DNA from: VXYL01 sp965203685
GTDB taxonomy: Bacteria > Pseudomonadota > Gammaproteobacteria > Pseudomonadales > Azotimanducaceae
NCBI GenBank assembly: GCA_965203685.1
Contig: OZ241908.1
Location: 1,922,001-1,986,000 of the forward strand
DNA: 64,000 nt
Reading direction: 5' to 3'
Shown: positions 35,354-43,635 of the stretch, one piece after another
Layout: each line of letters begins with the position of its first letter
Position numbering within the stretch: position 1 is the stretch's first letter
Notes under the pieces: model-generated
Told to the model about the DNA's origin: nothing
Databases searched by the model: none
The model's input: the letters and a program-made list of their open reading frames with translations, nothing else
Program-made: the position numbers and the translations under genes

Positions 35354-36250
35354 CTAGCCAGCGACAGCGCGGATCACCAGGCCGATCCCCAGGAAGACCG
35401 CCGCTTCTATGGCGGCGACGCCCACGTTGCCTTGGTTGTCCACTTCCTCCACGACGTCGACGCCGCTCAATATGACCTTCTGGGCGAGGGTGGACAGCAA
35501 GAGCAGAGCGGCCGCCAGGACCACGGCCCAGACGAACCACGAGACGTAAGCGATGAACGCCACGGTATCGGCACCCGGTACGAACGAGACCATGCCTCCC
35601 GCGGCCGACGACGCCAACGCCGTACCGATCAGGTGGCCGGCGTAACGCACCGCCAAGGCGGAATTGCCGCCCTCGATCGCATGCTGCCAAGTCTCGCCGT
35701 CGTGCCGGCGCGCATAGATCGCGGACCGCGTTCGCGTCACGGCGAGCAGGACGAGTTGCACGAGGAGAAACATCACCACGACCGACAGCAGGCCTTGGAC
35801 AAGGTCGCCGCTCGCCCAGTTGACCGCGCCGTTAATCAAGACGCCGAGGGCGATGAGGTTGGCGGCCTGTACCGTGCCGGCGGCGGTGTTCTGCTCCTTG
35901 ATCGCCGCCCTGACGGAGAACTTGTGGAACATGATCCAGTCGTTGACGAGCATGCCGATCTTCAACAGGACCAGGCCGGTGACAGCGTATGCGACCACGA
36001 TGCCCAACTCGGTCGCGAAGGTCAGCGCCGGGTCCCCGGCGCCGGCCGCGGCGAGCACCAGGGCCACGGCAACCGCACCCCCGGCCAGCGCCAGGCCGAA
36101 CGCGAGGTTGTCCTTCTCCGCCAACTCATCGCGCGAGTCGACGCTGAACAGCACGCCGGACGCGTAGCGCAGCGCGCAGATGGCGGCGACGGCCACCGCG
36201 AGGTCGAGCGCGACGATGCCCCAGATCCAGAAACTTAACGAGTCGAACAT
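35354..36250 (-). CDS. DUF350 membrane protein (YjfL-like)
   Basis: A 298-residue membrane protein with about eight helices, arranged as two DUF350 halves. Each half holds a Gly/Ala-rich helix pair (AEKDNLAFGLALAGGAVAVA and EGGNSALAVRYAGHLIGTAL) in the pattern N..AL/FG...AG. E. coli YjfL is a member. Function unknown; association with PspA and polyamine genes is recurrent. The start at 36250 is followed downstream by the SpeE-like gene after a repeat. Confidence 0.85.
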   Translation of the reverse strand: MFDSLSFWIWGIVALDLAVAVAAICALRYASGVLFSVDSRDELAEKDNLAFGLALAGGAVAVALVLAAAGAGDPALTFATELGIVVAYAVTGLVLLKIGMLVNDWIMFHKFSVRAAIKEQNTAAGTVQAANLIALGVLINGAVNWASGDLVQGLLSVVVMFLLVQLVLLAVTRTRSAIYARRHDGETWQHAIEGGNSALAVRYAGHLIGTALASSAAGGMVSFVPGADTVAFIAYVSWFVWAVVLAAALLLLSTLAQKVILSGVDVVEEVDNQGNVGVAAIEAAVFLGIGLVIRAVAG

Positions 36251-36270
36251 GCTGTCTCCCTTGTTTCTTT

Positions 36271-36300
36271 ATGCGAGGGGCAACCCCCTCGCGCTCCCGA
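36271..36300 (-). repeat. Family A repeat fragment between genes
   Basis: Single partial copy with hairpin arms GCGAGGGG and CCCCTCGC and centre CAAC, followed by GCTCCC. It is the only family A copy seen outside a coding region, in the 79-base gap between the lipoprotein gene and DUF350. Confidence 0.7.
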
Positions 36301-36329
36301 CGTGCGGACGGCCCGTGCTCGCGGGCGCG

Positions 36330-37298
36330 TTACTTGCCTCTCGATGGGCCGCGGTAGCCGCCGCCACCGAAGCCACGCACGGAGGCCGTGCCGGCCCGGG
36401 TCCGTGTGGCCCCGGTTGTCGAACGGCTCGCGGACGCGAACTTGGCACGCGTCACGTTGCTCGATGCGCCTTGCCGTTGACGGGCATACGGGCTGCGAAA
36501 CGTCCGCCCTTCGGACGTGAACTTGCGCCGCGCCGTCGACTCCACCTGGGCTTGGCGTGTGCGGGCCGTCGGCGAGGTGTAGTTGCCGCGGCCATAGTCG
36601 TGGTAGTAGCTGTAGTCGCGTCCACCGGCCCAGGCGCCGTAGCCGATGCGTGGGCCGCCGATCAGGTCCCGCATCAGCGCGAACTGGCCGTACCAGACCC
36701 AGAACGACGTGCCGCTCGAATCCGTGCGCCACTGGCCATAGTTGGGGTTGCCGACCAGTTGTCTGCCGACACCGAGGTCGGTAGCGCCGTTGGCGCGTTG
36801 CGAGGCGGCCGCGGAGACCGCATCGACTCGGGGCAGCGCGCCGTCGGACAGGTCGGCGAGGACGTTCAGCGGATCGGCCAGCGCACGGTCGAACTCGGCG
36901 GGAACAACCGCGCGGGCGAGACTGTTCAGTTCGTCGACGACGCCCACGTAGGCCTCGTCTCGAGCGCCGGTGTCAGGGAGCGCTTTGCGCACATCGTCGA
37001 GGCGCGTGTTGAGCGACTGGTACATGGTGCCGTTGCGCGTGCCCTCGCGCGCCAAGACGTCGACCAAGTCGCGCAAGTCGGGTCGGCTGTCGCGTACGCG
37101 GTCGGCGTATTGGCGGATGAGTTCGGCATTGCGTAGCTTGCCCGCGTCGAGGTCACTGCCAAGTCGCGCCACCGCCGCGTCGAGGCGGACGATCGCCGCA
37201 TCGACCCGGCTGCGCAGGCTCTCGCCGCACCCGGCGAGGCTGAGAGCGAGCAACACGATTCCGAGCGCCGCGATGGGTCTTACTACGGGTCCGTACAT
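36330..37298 (-). CDS. Lipoprotein with helical N-terminal domain and Gly/Arg-rich tail
   Basis: A 322-residue protein. The signal peptide ends in a lipobox (LALSLAGC, Cys at about residue 24). Residues 30-180 are helical (SRVDAAIVRLDAAVARLGSD, LNTRLDDVRKALPDTGARDE). A conserved-looking aromatic block follows (GNPNYGQWR, SGTSFWVWYGQFALM, YGAWAGGRDYSYYHDYGRG), then a Ser/Arg/Thr-rich tail ending in FGGGGYRG. E. coli YjfM/YgiB (DUF1190) lipoproteins from related loci also end in a Gly/Arg-rich tail, but this is not a clear member. A strong ribosome site (GGAGAGAGGA) sets the start. It overlaps speD by 16 bases. Confidence 0.75.
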   Translation of the reverse strand: MYGPVVRPIAALGIVLLALSLAGCGESLRSRVDAAIVRLDAAVARLGSDLDAGKLRNAELIRQYADRVRDSRPDLRDLVDVLAREGTRNGTMYQSLNTRLDDVRKALPDTGARDEAYVGVVDELNSLARAVVPAEFDRALADPLNVLADLSDGALPRVDAVSAAASQRANGATDLGVGRQLVGNPNYGQWRTDSSGTSFWVWYGQFALMRDLIGGPRIGYGAWAGGRDYSYYHDYGRGNYTSPTARTRQAQVESTARRKFTSEGRTFRSPYARQRQGASSNVTRAKFASASRSTTGATRTRAGTASVRGFGGGGYRGPSRGK

Positions 37299-37681
37299 GA
37301 GTCCTCTCTCCAATCCGTCGAGGTTGGCCGGTCGACGCCGCGGACTGCAACCCTGGCACCCGGTACCGCCCCGGCGATGGCCTCGGCCGCTTGGTCGGCG
37401 TCGCAGTCGCCGCACATGAACACGTCGAAGGCCGCGTAGTTGCGCTCCGGCCAAGTGTGCACCGTAATGTGGGATTGAGCTAGCAGGGCGACCCCCGTTA
37501 CGCCGCCGTCGGCGCCGAAGCGGTGCATGTGGCAGGACAGCACGCAAGCGCCACCGGCGGCCGCCGCTCGGCGCAGCAATGCCTCCATGGCGACCGAGTC
37601 GAAGTCCGCCTGGCCACCGAAGCATTCGATGATGACGTGGCGACCAGCGGAGGCCGCGCTTGTCCCTGGATCTCGTGACAT
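37283..37681 (-). CDS. speD: S-adenosylmethionine decarboxylase-like proenzyme with altered cleavage site
   Basis: A 132-residue pyruvoyl enzyme family member, which would supply decarboxylated SAM to the SpeE-like protein. Motifs are GRHVIIECFGG, LAQSHITVHTWPERNYAAF and FMCGDCDAD. The Ser that becomes pyruvate, the processing His and the Cys are present, but the residue before the Ser is Gln (CAA), where known enzymes have Glu at the Glu-Ser cleavage site. The ATG at 37681 was chosen; a GTG six codons upstream is possible. First gene of the nine-gene direction, overlapping the lipoprotein gene. Confidence 0.85.
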   Translation of the reverse strand: MSRDPGTSAASAGRHVIIECFGGQADFDSVAMEALLRRAAAAGGACVLSCHMHRFGADGGVTGVALLAQSHITVHTWPERNYAAFDVFMCGDCDADQAAEAIAGAVPGARVAVRGVDRPTSTDWREDSCTDP

Positions 37682-37689
37682 ATTATGGC
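37677..37689. promoter_or_regulatory. Palindrome GACATATTATGGC at the speD start
   Basis: Matches the 33483 site in 12 of 13 positions. Here it covers the proposed speD ATG, so if it is an operator it would act over the start codon. Confidence 0.45.
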
Positions 37690-37742
37690 ATCCTAGCACC
37701 TTGCGCCTCGGAACGGCACGCCGTCCTCACTCCCGGCTTCGA

Positions 37743-37770
37743 AGGTGCACGGGCCTCCCGGCCCGCCCCG
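37743..37770. repeat. Family B-related repeat, GGGCCTCCCG form
   Basis: GGTGCACGGGCCTCCCGGCC followed by CGCCC. It shares the GGT(A/G)C.CGGGCCTCC core with 45849 and 45957. It lies between speD and the ATPase pseudogene. Confidence 0.55.
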
Positions 37771-37821
37771 ACTCGCGACACAAGAAGCCGGAAAACGCGG
37801 GCGAGGACCTCGGTGCGCTCT

Positions 37822-39140
37822 TCAGCTACTCCATAGCACCTTGAACGGCATGGCGAAGAGCCCCGGTGCCACGGGCTCGACGCGGTCGCCGTCGTGGAGG
37901 AGGATGCCGCAACGGAAATCGGCTCCGACGGCCTCCTGCAGGCGTCGCAATCCTCTGAAGTCCTCGGGTCGAGCCGTTGCATTGGCCTTGATCCCGATCC
38001 CGACAACTTCGCCGGGCGAGCGCGTGAGCACCAAGTCGACCTCGACACGGTCCTTGTCGCGGTAGTGAGAGACCTCGGTCGGCTCTTCGCACAGCCCTGT
38101 GACCTTGGCCAGTTCGGCATGGACGAAACACTCCAGCAGTGGCCCAATGCGCTGGCGGTCCCGGCCGACGTCGGCGGCGCCGGTCCGCTGGAGGGCGGCG
38201 AGCAGACCGGAGTCCAGGAACATCAGCTTCGGCGCCTTGACCAGTCGCTTCAAGCCGCTGCGATGCCAAGCCGGGATCCGGCGGATCAGGAACATGCGCT
38301 CCAGCAGGCTGATCCAGCGGTCGACCGTCTTGCCGTCCACGCCGAGGCGCGATCCGAGTTTGGACATGTTGACCAGTTCGCACGCGACCACGGCCATGTG
38401 GTCGATCAGGCGTACCATTTCGGTGGGCTTGCCGATCGTCGCGAGTTCGGTCGCGTCGCGTTCCGCGAGAGCACGCGCGTAGCCGCGCAGCCAGGTTTGC
38501 CGGCGGCCCGGGACGGAGCGGGCCAATGCCTCCGGATAGCCTCCAGCAACGACCCGCTCGACCAGGTTCGCCGTGGGGCCGGCATGTCCGGTGGCGGTGG
38601 CCGCGCTGGCGAAGTCACCGGCGAAGGCACGCTCGACAAACGTCGGCGGGTCGCTCCGGGCGAGTTCCGCTTGCGAGAACGGCAGGAGTTCGACGGTTTC
38701 GACGCGGCCCGCCAAGGAGTCGGGGGACGTCGCGCCCTTGAACAGTTCCGCCGAGCCCGTGATGAGGAAGCGCCCGGGGCGGGATCCTCGTCGACCTCTT
38801 TCTTGAGGGCCAGGATGAGATCCGGTGCACGCTGGATCTCGTCGATGACGGCCGTCTGCCGGGCGCGCATGAAGCCTGCGGGGTCGTCTTGGGCGAAACG
38901 CCGGGACTGATCGTCGTCCAAGGTGACGAATGGTCGGCCATCGCGTTCGGCGATACGACGGGCCAGCGTCGTCTTCCCCGATTGGCGTGGACCCACCAAT
39001 GCAACGATGCGCGTGTCGCCGAGGGCCGTGCGGATCGCGCTTTCGACGTGGCGAGCCACGAAGTTGTTTTCAGGCTTGCTAGCACGGTCGGGCGTAGCGC
39101 GTCCAGTCCGGCTTGAGTTCTCGTCCATTTCGGAGTCCAA
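37822..39140 (-). pseudogene. DUF4143 AAA ATPase, frameshifted
   Basis: Two overlapping frames make one protein of about 440 residues. The first frame (from 39140) has the P-loop VALVGPRQSGKTTLARRIAE and the Walker B region TAVIDEIQRAPDLILALK, then loses homology after EVDEDP. The second frame picks up with the equivalent of GRFLITGSAELFKGA and runs through AGRVETVELLPFSQAEL to the DUF4143 nuclease-like end (VEVDLVLTRSPGEVVGIGIKA). The break is in the C/G run at 38771-38786 and fits loss of a single base. These ATPases are common accessory genes, often linked to toxin-antitoxin-like loci. Either a real pseudogene or a sequencing error. Confidence 0.85.
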
Positions 39141-39239
39141 GTCCGTCCAATTCGGATTGCAGTGTCGTCCAACTCGGAATATACCAGTCTATCCGTCGGT
39201 TCCGCCACGCTAGTTGAGCCTGCGGCTCACGCACCGGGA

Positions 39240-39507
39240 ACCGGCGCTGGCTGGCTCGCGCGTCTTCGGCGGCTGGACCTTTCGGGCAATCGCTTGCAGG
39301 ATGTCGCTATGCCCGGATCTGCCGAAGCTCGTATGGCTGCGCCTGTCCGGGAATCCGATCGCGGACGTCGTCCTGCTCGGGCGGCTGACGGCCATGCGCT
39401 GGCTCATGCTCGACGCCGGAACGTCCGAGGCCCTCGTGGGGAACCATCGACCGTTGCTGCTGATCGAAACGGGGGACCACGGAGAGCGCGGACTTTCCGC
39501 GGACTAG
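39240..39507 (+). pseudogene. Leucine-rich-repeat gene remnant, frameshifted
   Basis: One frame from about 39252 reads LARLRRLDLSGNRLQDVA and then turns to nonsense. The next frame takes over exactly there with CPDLPKLVWLRLSGNPIADV and RLTAMRWLMLDAG. Together they give two to three LRR units in register, so a one- or two-base shift near 39305-39315 broke the gene. Upstream, 39141-39240 shows no clear coding sequence; 39508-39648 holds only the leader of the TonB receptor gene, relatively AT-rich with no promoter I would defend. LRR proteins are often eukaryote-interaction factors. Confidence 0.6.
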
Positions 39508-39648
39508 GAAGGACACGCCAACAAGGCGCAGACGGCGCGTCTACTCGATGACACGCTGCCTGAATAGACATTGACTTGCTTAACCACGGTGAGGAGAGTT
39601 CAGATGGATGTTATTTTCCTCGCAAACAAACGCGACAGCGGAGGTGTG

Positions 39649-41958
39649 ATGAAGCGTAGCGTTTCCCTTTTCCTCTACTTGGGAGTCGCAATTGGTCTCC
39701 AAGGCGCGGTTTCCGCAGCCGAGGCGACCGAGTCGGCGACCGACATCGAGACGATCATCGTGACCGCGACCAAGCGCGAAGAATCGATCCAGGACGTGCC
39801 CATCGCCGTGTCGGCCATCGCCGGCGAGGACCTGGCGGCGCGCGGGGCCCAGGACATCTACGGGCTGATGGAGGTGGCGCCGTCCGTCGTCGTCTACAAC
39901 TCCAACAGCACGTCCAACGGCGGCACGCTGCGTATCCGCGGCGTGGGCACCACTGGCAACAACCCGGGGCTCGAAGCCGCGGTCGGCACGTTCATCGACG
40001 GCGTCTACCGGTCGCGCGCGGGTCTCGCCTTCAACGACCTCACGGACCTCGACCGGGTCGAGATCCTGCGCGGGCCGCAGGGCACGCTATTCGGCAAGAA
40101 CACGGTCGCGGGCGCGGTCAGCATCGTCACCCGCGAGCCGGAGTTCGACAACACCCTCTCGGTCAGCGCCGGGCTGGGCAACCTCGAATCGAGGGAGTTC
40201 GGCCTGGTCGGCAACGCCGTCCTCTCGGACGACGTGCTTGCCGGGCGTCTGAGCGTCGCGCACCGCCAGCGCGACGGCTTCTACGAGAACGTTGACACCG
40301 ACGCGGCCTACGACAACCGCGACCGCCGGTCGGTGCGGGCGCAACTGCTGTGGACACCCAGCGCCGACGTGGACGTGCGCGTCATCCTGGACGACACGAA
40401 CAAGGACGAGAACTGCTGCCCCGCATCGTTCTGGATCACCGGTCCCACCAGTCCCGTCGTTGCCGCCCTCGGCGGCGACATCGGCACGTTCGAGGTCGAC
40501 GACTCCTCGACGGTGGGCGTCAACTCCGAGCCCTACGAGGACGTCAGCGACTCGGGGCAGTCCGTCGACGTCACCTGGCGAACGCCCCAAGGGGCGACGT
40601 TCAGGTCGATCTCGGCGTTGCGCGACTTCGAGGTGTCGCGGGACCAGGACGTCGACTTCACGAACGCCGACATCGCGGCGCCGACCAACACCGACGAGTC
40701 GTTCCGGAACTTCTCGCAGGAGTTCCAACTCCATGGCGAGAACGGCCGGCTCGCGTGGCTCGTCGGTGCCTATTTCTACACGGAGGAACTGGAGTCGGAC
40801 GAGATCATCGGCTTCGCTTCGAACGGGGCAACCTACCTCGCGACGCTCATCGGCGCCCCGCAGGTTGCGCCGCTCCTCGACGGCGACCCCGCTGGCCGCG
40901 GCATCCCGGGGCAGGGCTACGACGCGGTCTATTTCTCCGACACCACGGGCTGGTCGCTGTTCTCGCACGATGCGTGGCGGGTGAGCGAGACCGCCGAGAT
41001 CGTGCTCGGGCTACGCTACTCCAGCGAGGAGAAGGACGCCGGTGCCATCATCAACGGCGCGCCGTTCGGGCAATCGGTCAGCGATCCGTTCTGCGCCTTC
41101 GTGCCCATCGGCTCGCTGTGCGACAACGCCAGCTACCAGAACGCAGCCGACGAATCCAAGTTGACGGGCACTCTCAAGGGGGTGTTGCGGCCCGCGGAGA
41201 ACCTGCGCCTCTATGCCAGCTTCTCCCGCGGCTACAAGGCGGGCGGATTCAACCTGGACCAGGAGGCCGTCGGCAACCGCGACGCGGCGGGCAACCTGGT
41301 GGACCAGAGCCGCTTCGGCCCCGAGACCTCCGACTCGTTCGAGCTGGGGCTCAAGGGACAGTTCCTCGACCGCCGGCTGACCGTCAACAGCGCCGCGTTC
41401 CACACCACCTTCACCGACTTCCAGCTCAACACCTTCACCGGGCTCGGTTTTACGGTCGGCAACGTCAAGGAAGCCGTGGCCCGGGGCGTCGAGATCGAGT
41501 CGAGCTTCGCCCCGAGCAGCGACCTCTACCTCACCGCCGGCGTCACCTACGCCGACACCCGGTACGGCGACGACCTGGTGGCCGCGAACGCGCACCTGGC
41601 CGGCAAGCGGCTGACCCAGTCGCCGCTCTGGCAGAGCAGCGTGTCGGCGTTCTTCGAACGCGACCTTCCCGGAACCGGGTGGCGCTTCCTGGCCAACGCG
41701 AACTGGTTCCACATCGGTGAAGTGAACACGGGCTCGGACCTCGATCCCGAGAAGTTCCGCGAGGGTTTCGGCCTGGTCAACGCCCAGGTGGGTGTGCGAA
41801 CGTCCGACGGTCGCTACGAGGTGATGGCCTGGGGCCGCAACCTCGCCGACCGCCGGATGAACATGCTCGTCTTCGACTCGGTGTTCCAGGCGGGAAGCTG
41901 GCATACATTCGTGAATCCGCCGCGGACCTTCGGGTTGAGGGCGCGCGCCGAGTTCTGA
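39649..41958 (+). CDS. TonB-dependent outer-membrane receptor
   Basis: A 769-residue receptor. A signal peptide (MKRSVSLFLYLGVAIGLQGA) is followed by a TonB box-like DIETIIVTATKRE, a plug domain (DVPIAVSAIAGEDL, LRIRGVGTTGNN, RVEILRGPQGTLFGKNT) and a 22-strand barrel ending FGLRARAEF with the terminal Phe typical of outer-membrane proteins. The start was set at the ATG with GGAGG just upstream, giving a normal signal peptide; the frame is open further 5'. It is of the group with the ESIQDVPIAV motif, common in marine proteobacteria. Substrate unknown. Confidence 0.92.
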   Translation: MKRSVSLFLYLGVAIGLQGAVSAAEATESATDIETIIVTATKREESIQDVPIAVSAIAGEDLAARGAQDIYGLMEVAPSVVVYNSNSTSNGGTLRIRGVGTTGNNPGLEAAVGTFIDGVYRSRAGLAFNDLTDLDRVEILRGPQGTLFGKNTVAGAVSIVTREPEFDNTLSVSAGLGNLESREFGLVGNAVLSDDVLAGRLSVAHRQRDGFYENVDTDAAYDNRDRRSVRAQLLWTPSADVDVRVILDDTNKDENCCPASFWITGPTSPVVAALGGDIGTFEVDDSSTVGVNSEPYEDVSDSGQSVDVTWRTPQGATFRSISALRDFEVSRDQDVDFTNADIAAPTNTDESFRNFSQEFQLHGENGRLAWLVGAYFYTEELESDEIIGFASNGATYLATLIGAPQVAPLLDGDPAGRGIPGQGYDAVYFSDTTGWSLFSHDAWRVSETAEIVLGLRYSSEEKDAGAIINGAPFGQSVSDPFCAFVPIGSLCDNASYQNAADESKLTGTLKGVLRPAENLRLYASFSRGYKAGGFNLDQEAVGNRDAAGNLVDQSRFGPETSDSFELGLKGQFLDRRLTVNSAAFHTTFTDFQLNTFTGLGFTVGNVKEAVARGVEIESSFAPSSDLYLTAGVTYADTRYGDDLVAANAHLAGKRLTQSPLWQSSVSAFFERDLPGTGWRFLANANWFHIGEVNTGSDLDPEKFREGFGLVNAQVGVRTSDGRYEVMAWGRNLADRRMNMLVFDSVFQAGSWHTFVNPPRTFGLRARAEF

Positions 41959-41975
41959 CGGGTCTGGCCCTCGGG

Positions 41976-42683
41976 GTGGACTGGGGGCGGTTCTCGAGGC
42001 ACCGGCTGGCCCGCTACTGCCTGGACCTCGCCGAGATGTTCGACACCGACCGCGTGGTGCCGGTGACGATCTTCCTGCGCGACGCCGAGAGGGCGCCGGC
42101 GTCGCTGGCCCTCGGCACCGAGCGGCACCGCTACCTGGTCTTCGACTACGTGGCCTGCAGGCTCGCCGCGATGCCCGCGGGGGAATGGCTGGACAGCGGC
42201 AACGTCGTGGCGCGCGTCAATCTGCCGAACATGGACAGCGGAGCGCTCGACCGGGTCGACGTCTACGCCAGCGCGGTGCGCGGCCTTCTCGACCTGGAAG
42301 AGGACCGCGCCAGGCAGGCCAAGGCGCGCCCTGGCGGGCGCGATCTCGACTTCATCGACATCTACGCAGACCTGACGGACAATGACAAGCGCCGCTACCG
42401 GCGGCGGTACCCGGAGGAGGCCGACATCGTGACAGGATTCCTACAACGAGCCCGCGACGAGGGCCGCGAGCAAGGTATCGAACAGGGCATCGAGCAAGGC
42501 ATGCGGCAAGGCCGCGCGGAGGGCGAGCGCGCGGTGCTGGAGCGCCAGCTCCGGCGGCGCTTCGGCCCGTTGCCGGCGGAAACGGCCGAGCTGCTGCAGA
42601 GCGCGCCGGAGGCGGACCTGGAGATGTGGGCCGACAAGGTGCTGGACGCCGGAACGCTCGAGGAGGTGTTCCGCACGTCCTAG
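41976..42683 (+). CDS. Rpn-like (PD-(D/E)XK transposase-related) protein, N-terminally truncated
   Basis: A 235-residue frame starting at GTG 17 bases after the TonB receptor. It resembles the middle and end of Rpn/DUF4351-type proteins: RLARYCLDLAEMFDTDRVVPVTIF, the charged linker DEGREQGIEQGIEQGMRQGR, and the C-terminal LERQLRRRFGPLPAETAELL with ELLQSAPEADLEMWADKVL. The PD-(D/E)XK catalytic N-terminus of such proteins is not found upstream, where the receptor gene ends. It is probably a fragment left by recombination. Whether it is translated is unclear. Confidence 0.6.
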   Translation: MDWGRFSRHRLARYCLDLAEMFDTDRVVPVTIFLRDAERAPASLALGTERHRYLVFDYVACRLAAMPAGEWLDSGNVVARVNLPNMDSGALDRVDVYASAVRGLLDLEEDRARQAKARPGGRDLDFIDIYADLTDNDKRRYRRRYPEEADIVTGFLQRARDEGREQGIEQGIEQGMRQGRAEGERAVLERQLRRRFGPLPAETAELLQSAPEADLEMWADKVLDAGTLEEVFRTS

Positions 42684-42702
42684 CGAGCCCATCGAGGTAC
42701 GC

Positions 42703-43626
42703 GTGTCCGGCAGGCATATGGCGAATGCGAAGCGCCGGGCCGGCTTCGCGCCGCTTCTTGCAGGCGTTCTCAGCGTAGCCTGCGCGCTGGCTTCGGGCGC
42801 GGCGTGCATGGAAGTCATCGCCCATCGCGGCGCGTCCGGCTACTTGCCGGAGCACACGCTTCCCGCGTACGCCTTGGGGTACGGCCAAGGAGCGCACTGG
42901 ATCGAGCCGGACGTTGTGCTGACTGGCGATGGCGTACCGATCGCCCTTCACGACCCCACGCTGGGCCGGACTACGGACGTCGCGACACACTTTCCCGATC
43001 GCCGACGCCACGACGGCCAGTACTACGCCGCCGATTTCGCGTACGCGGAGATCGTCCCCTTGCGCGTGGTCGAGCCGCGTCTGAACCGCTATCCGCACCA
43101 GACCTTCCGCGTGCCGAGGCTCGAAGATGTACTCGAACTAGTGCACGGGTTGAACCGCACCACGGGGCGCAACGTGGGCGTCTATCCCGAGTTGAAGCAC
43201 CCCGAAATGCAGCCAGGCCTCGCTGACGCCGTGTTGGGCGTGCTCAACCGGTACGAGGTGCCGGTTCGGCTGCAGTCCTTTGATGCGCGCGTGCTCGCGA
43301 ATCTAGACACCGACTATCCGCGCGTGCAGCTTGTCCGCGACGCGGCGCAGACCGACGACGGTGGACTGGACGAGATCGCCACGTACGCCGCGGGAATTGG
43401 CGTGCCCACCTTTGCCCTGGCGGACGACGCGACGCTGGTGGCGCGCGCCCACGAGCGTGGCCTGTTGGTGCACGTGTTCACATTGCGTGCCGACGGCGAA
43501 CGTGGTATGGGGTCGTTCGCTGACGAAGTTGTCGATCTCGCCGCCCAGGAGATTGACGGTGTCTTCACGGACCACCCCGACAAGGTGGTCGCAGCGCTCG
43601 AGTCGCTGCCGGGCTGCGGTCGGTGA
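42703..43626 (+). CDS. Periplasmic glycerophosphodiester phosphodiesterase
   Basis: Releases glycerol-3-phosphate from phospholipid head-group diesters. The protein has 307 residues. A signal peptide (GFAPLLAGVLSVACALASG) precedes a GDPD domain with the paired catalytic His and metal ligands: EVIAHRGASGYLPEHTLPAY, WIEPDVVLTGDGVPIALHDPTL, and VYPELKHPEM. It resembles E. coli GlpQ (long insert HFPDRRRHDGQYYAADF). The start GTG at 42703 has GAGG five bases upstream; an ATG five codons in is an alternative. No glycerol-3-phosphate transporter is adjacent. Confidence 0.9.
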   Translation: MSGRHMANAKRRAGFAPLLAGVLSVACALASGAACMEVIAHRGASGYLPEHTLPAYALGYGQGAHWIEPDVVLTGDGVPIALHDPTLGRTTDVATHFPDRRRHDGQYYAADFAYAEIVPLRVVEPRLNRYPHQTFRVPRLEDVLELVHGLNRTTGRNVGVYPELKHPEMQPGLADAVLGVLNRYEVPVRLQSFDARVLANLDTDYPRVQLVRDAAQTDDGGLDEIATYAAGIGVPTFALADDATLVARAHERGLLVHVFTLRADGERGMGSFADEVVDLAAQEIDGVFTDHPDKVVAALESLPGCGR

Positions 43627-43635
43627 TCTTGCCAG

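Noticed and set aside
39141..39240. Possible coding start of the LRR gene
   Set aside because: No ribosome site or LRR pattern before about 39245; the segment seems to be the promoter side of the divergent ATPase pseudogene.
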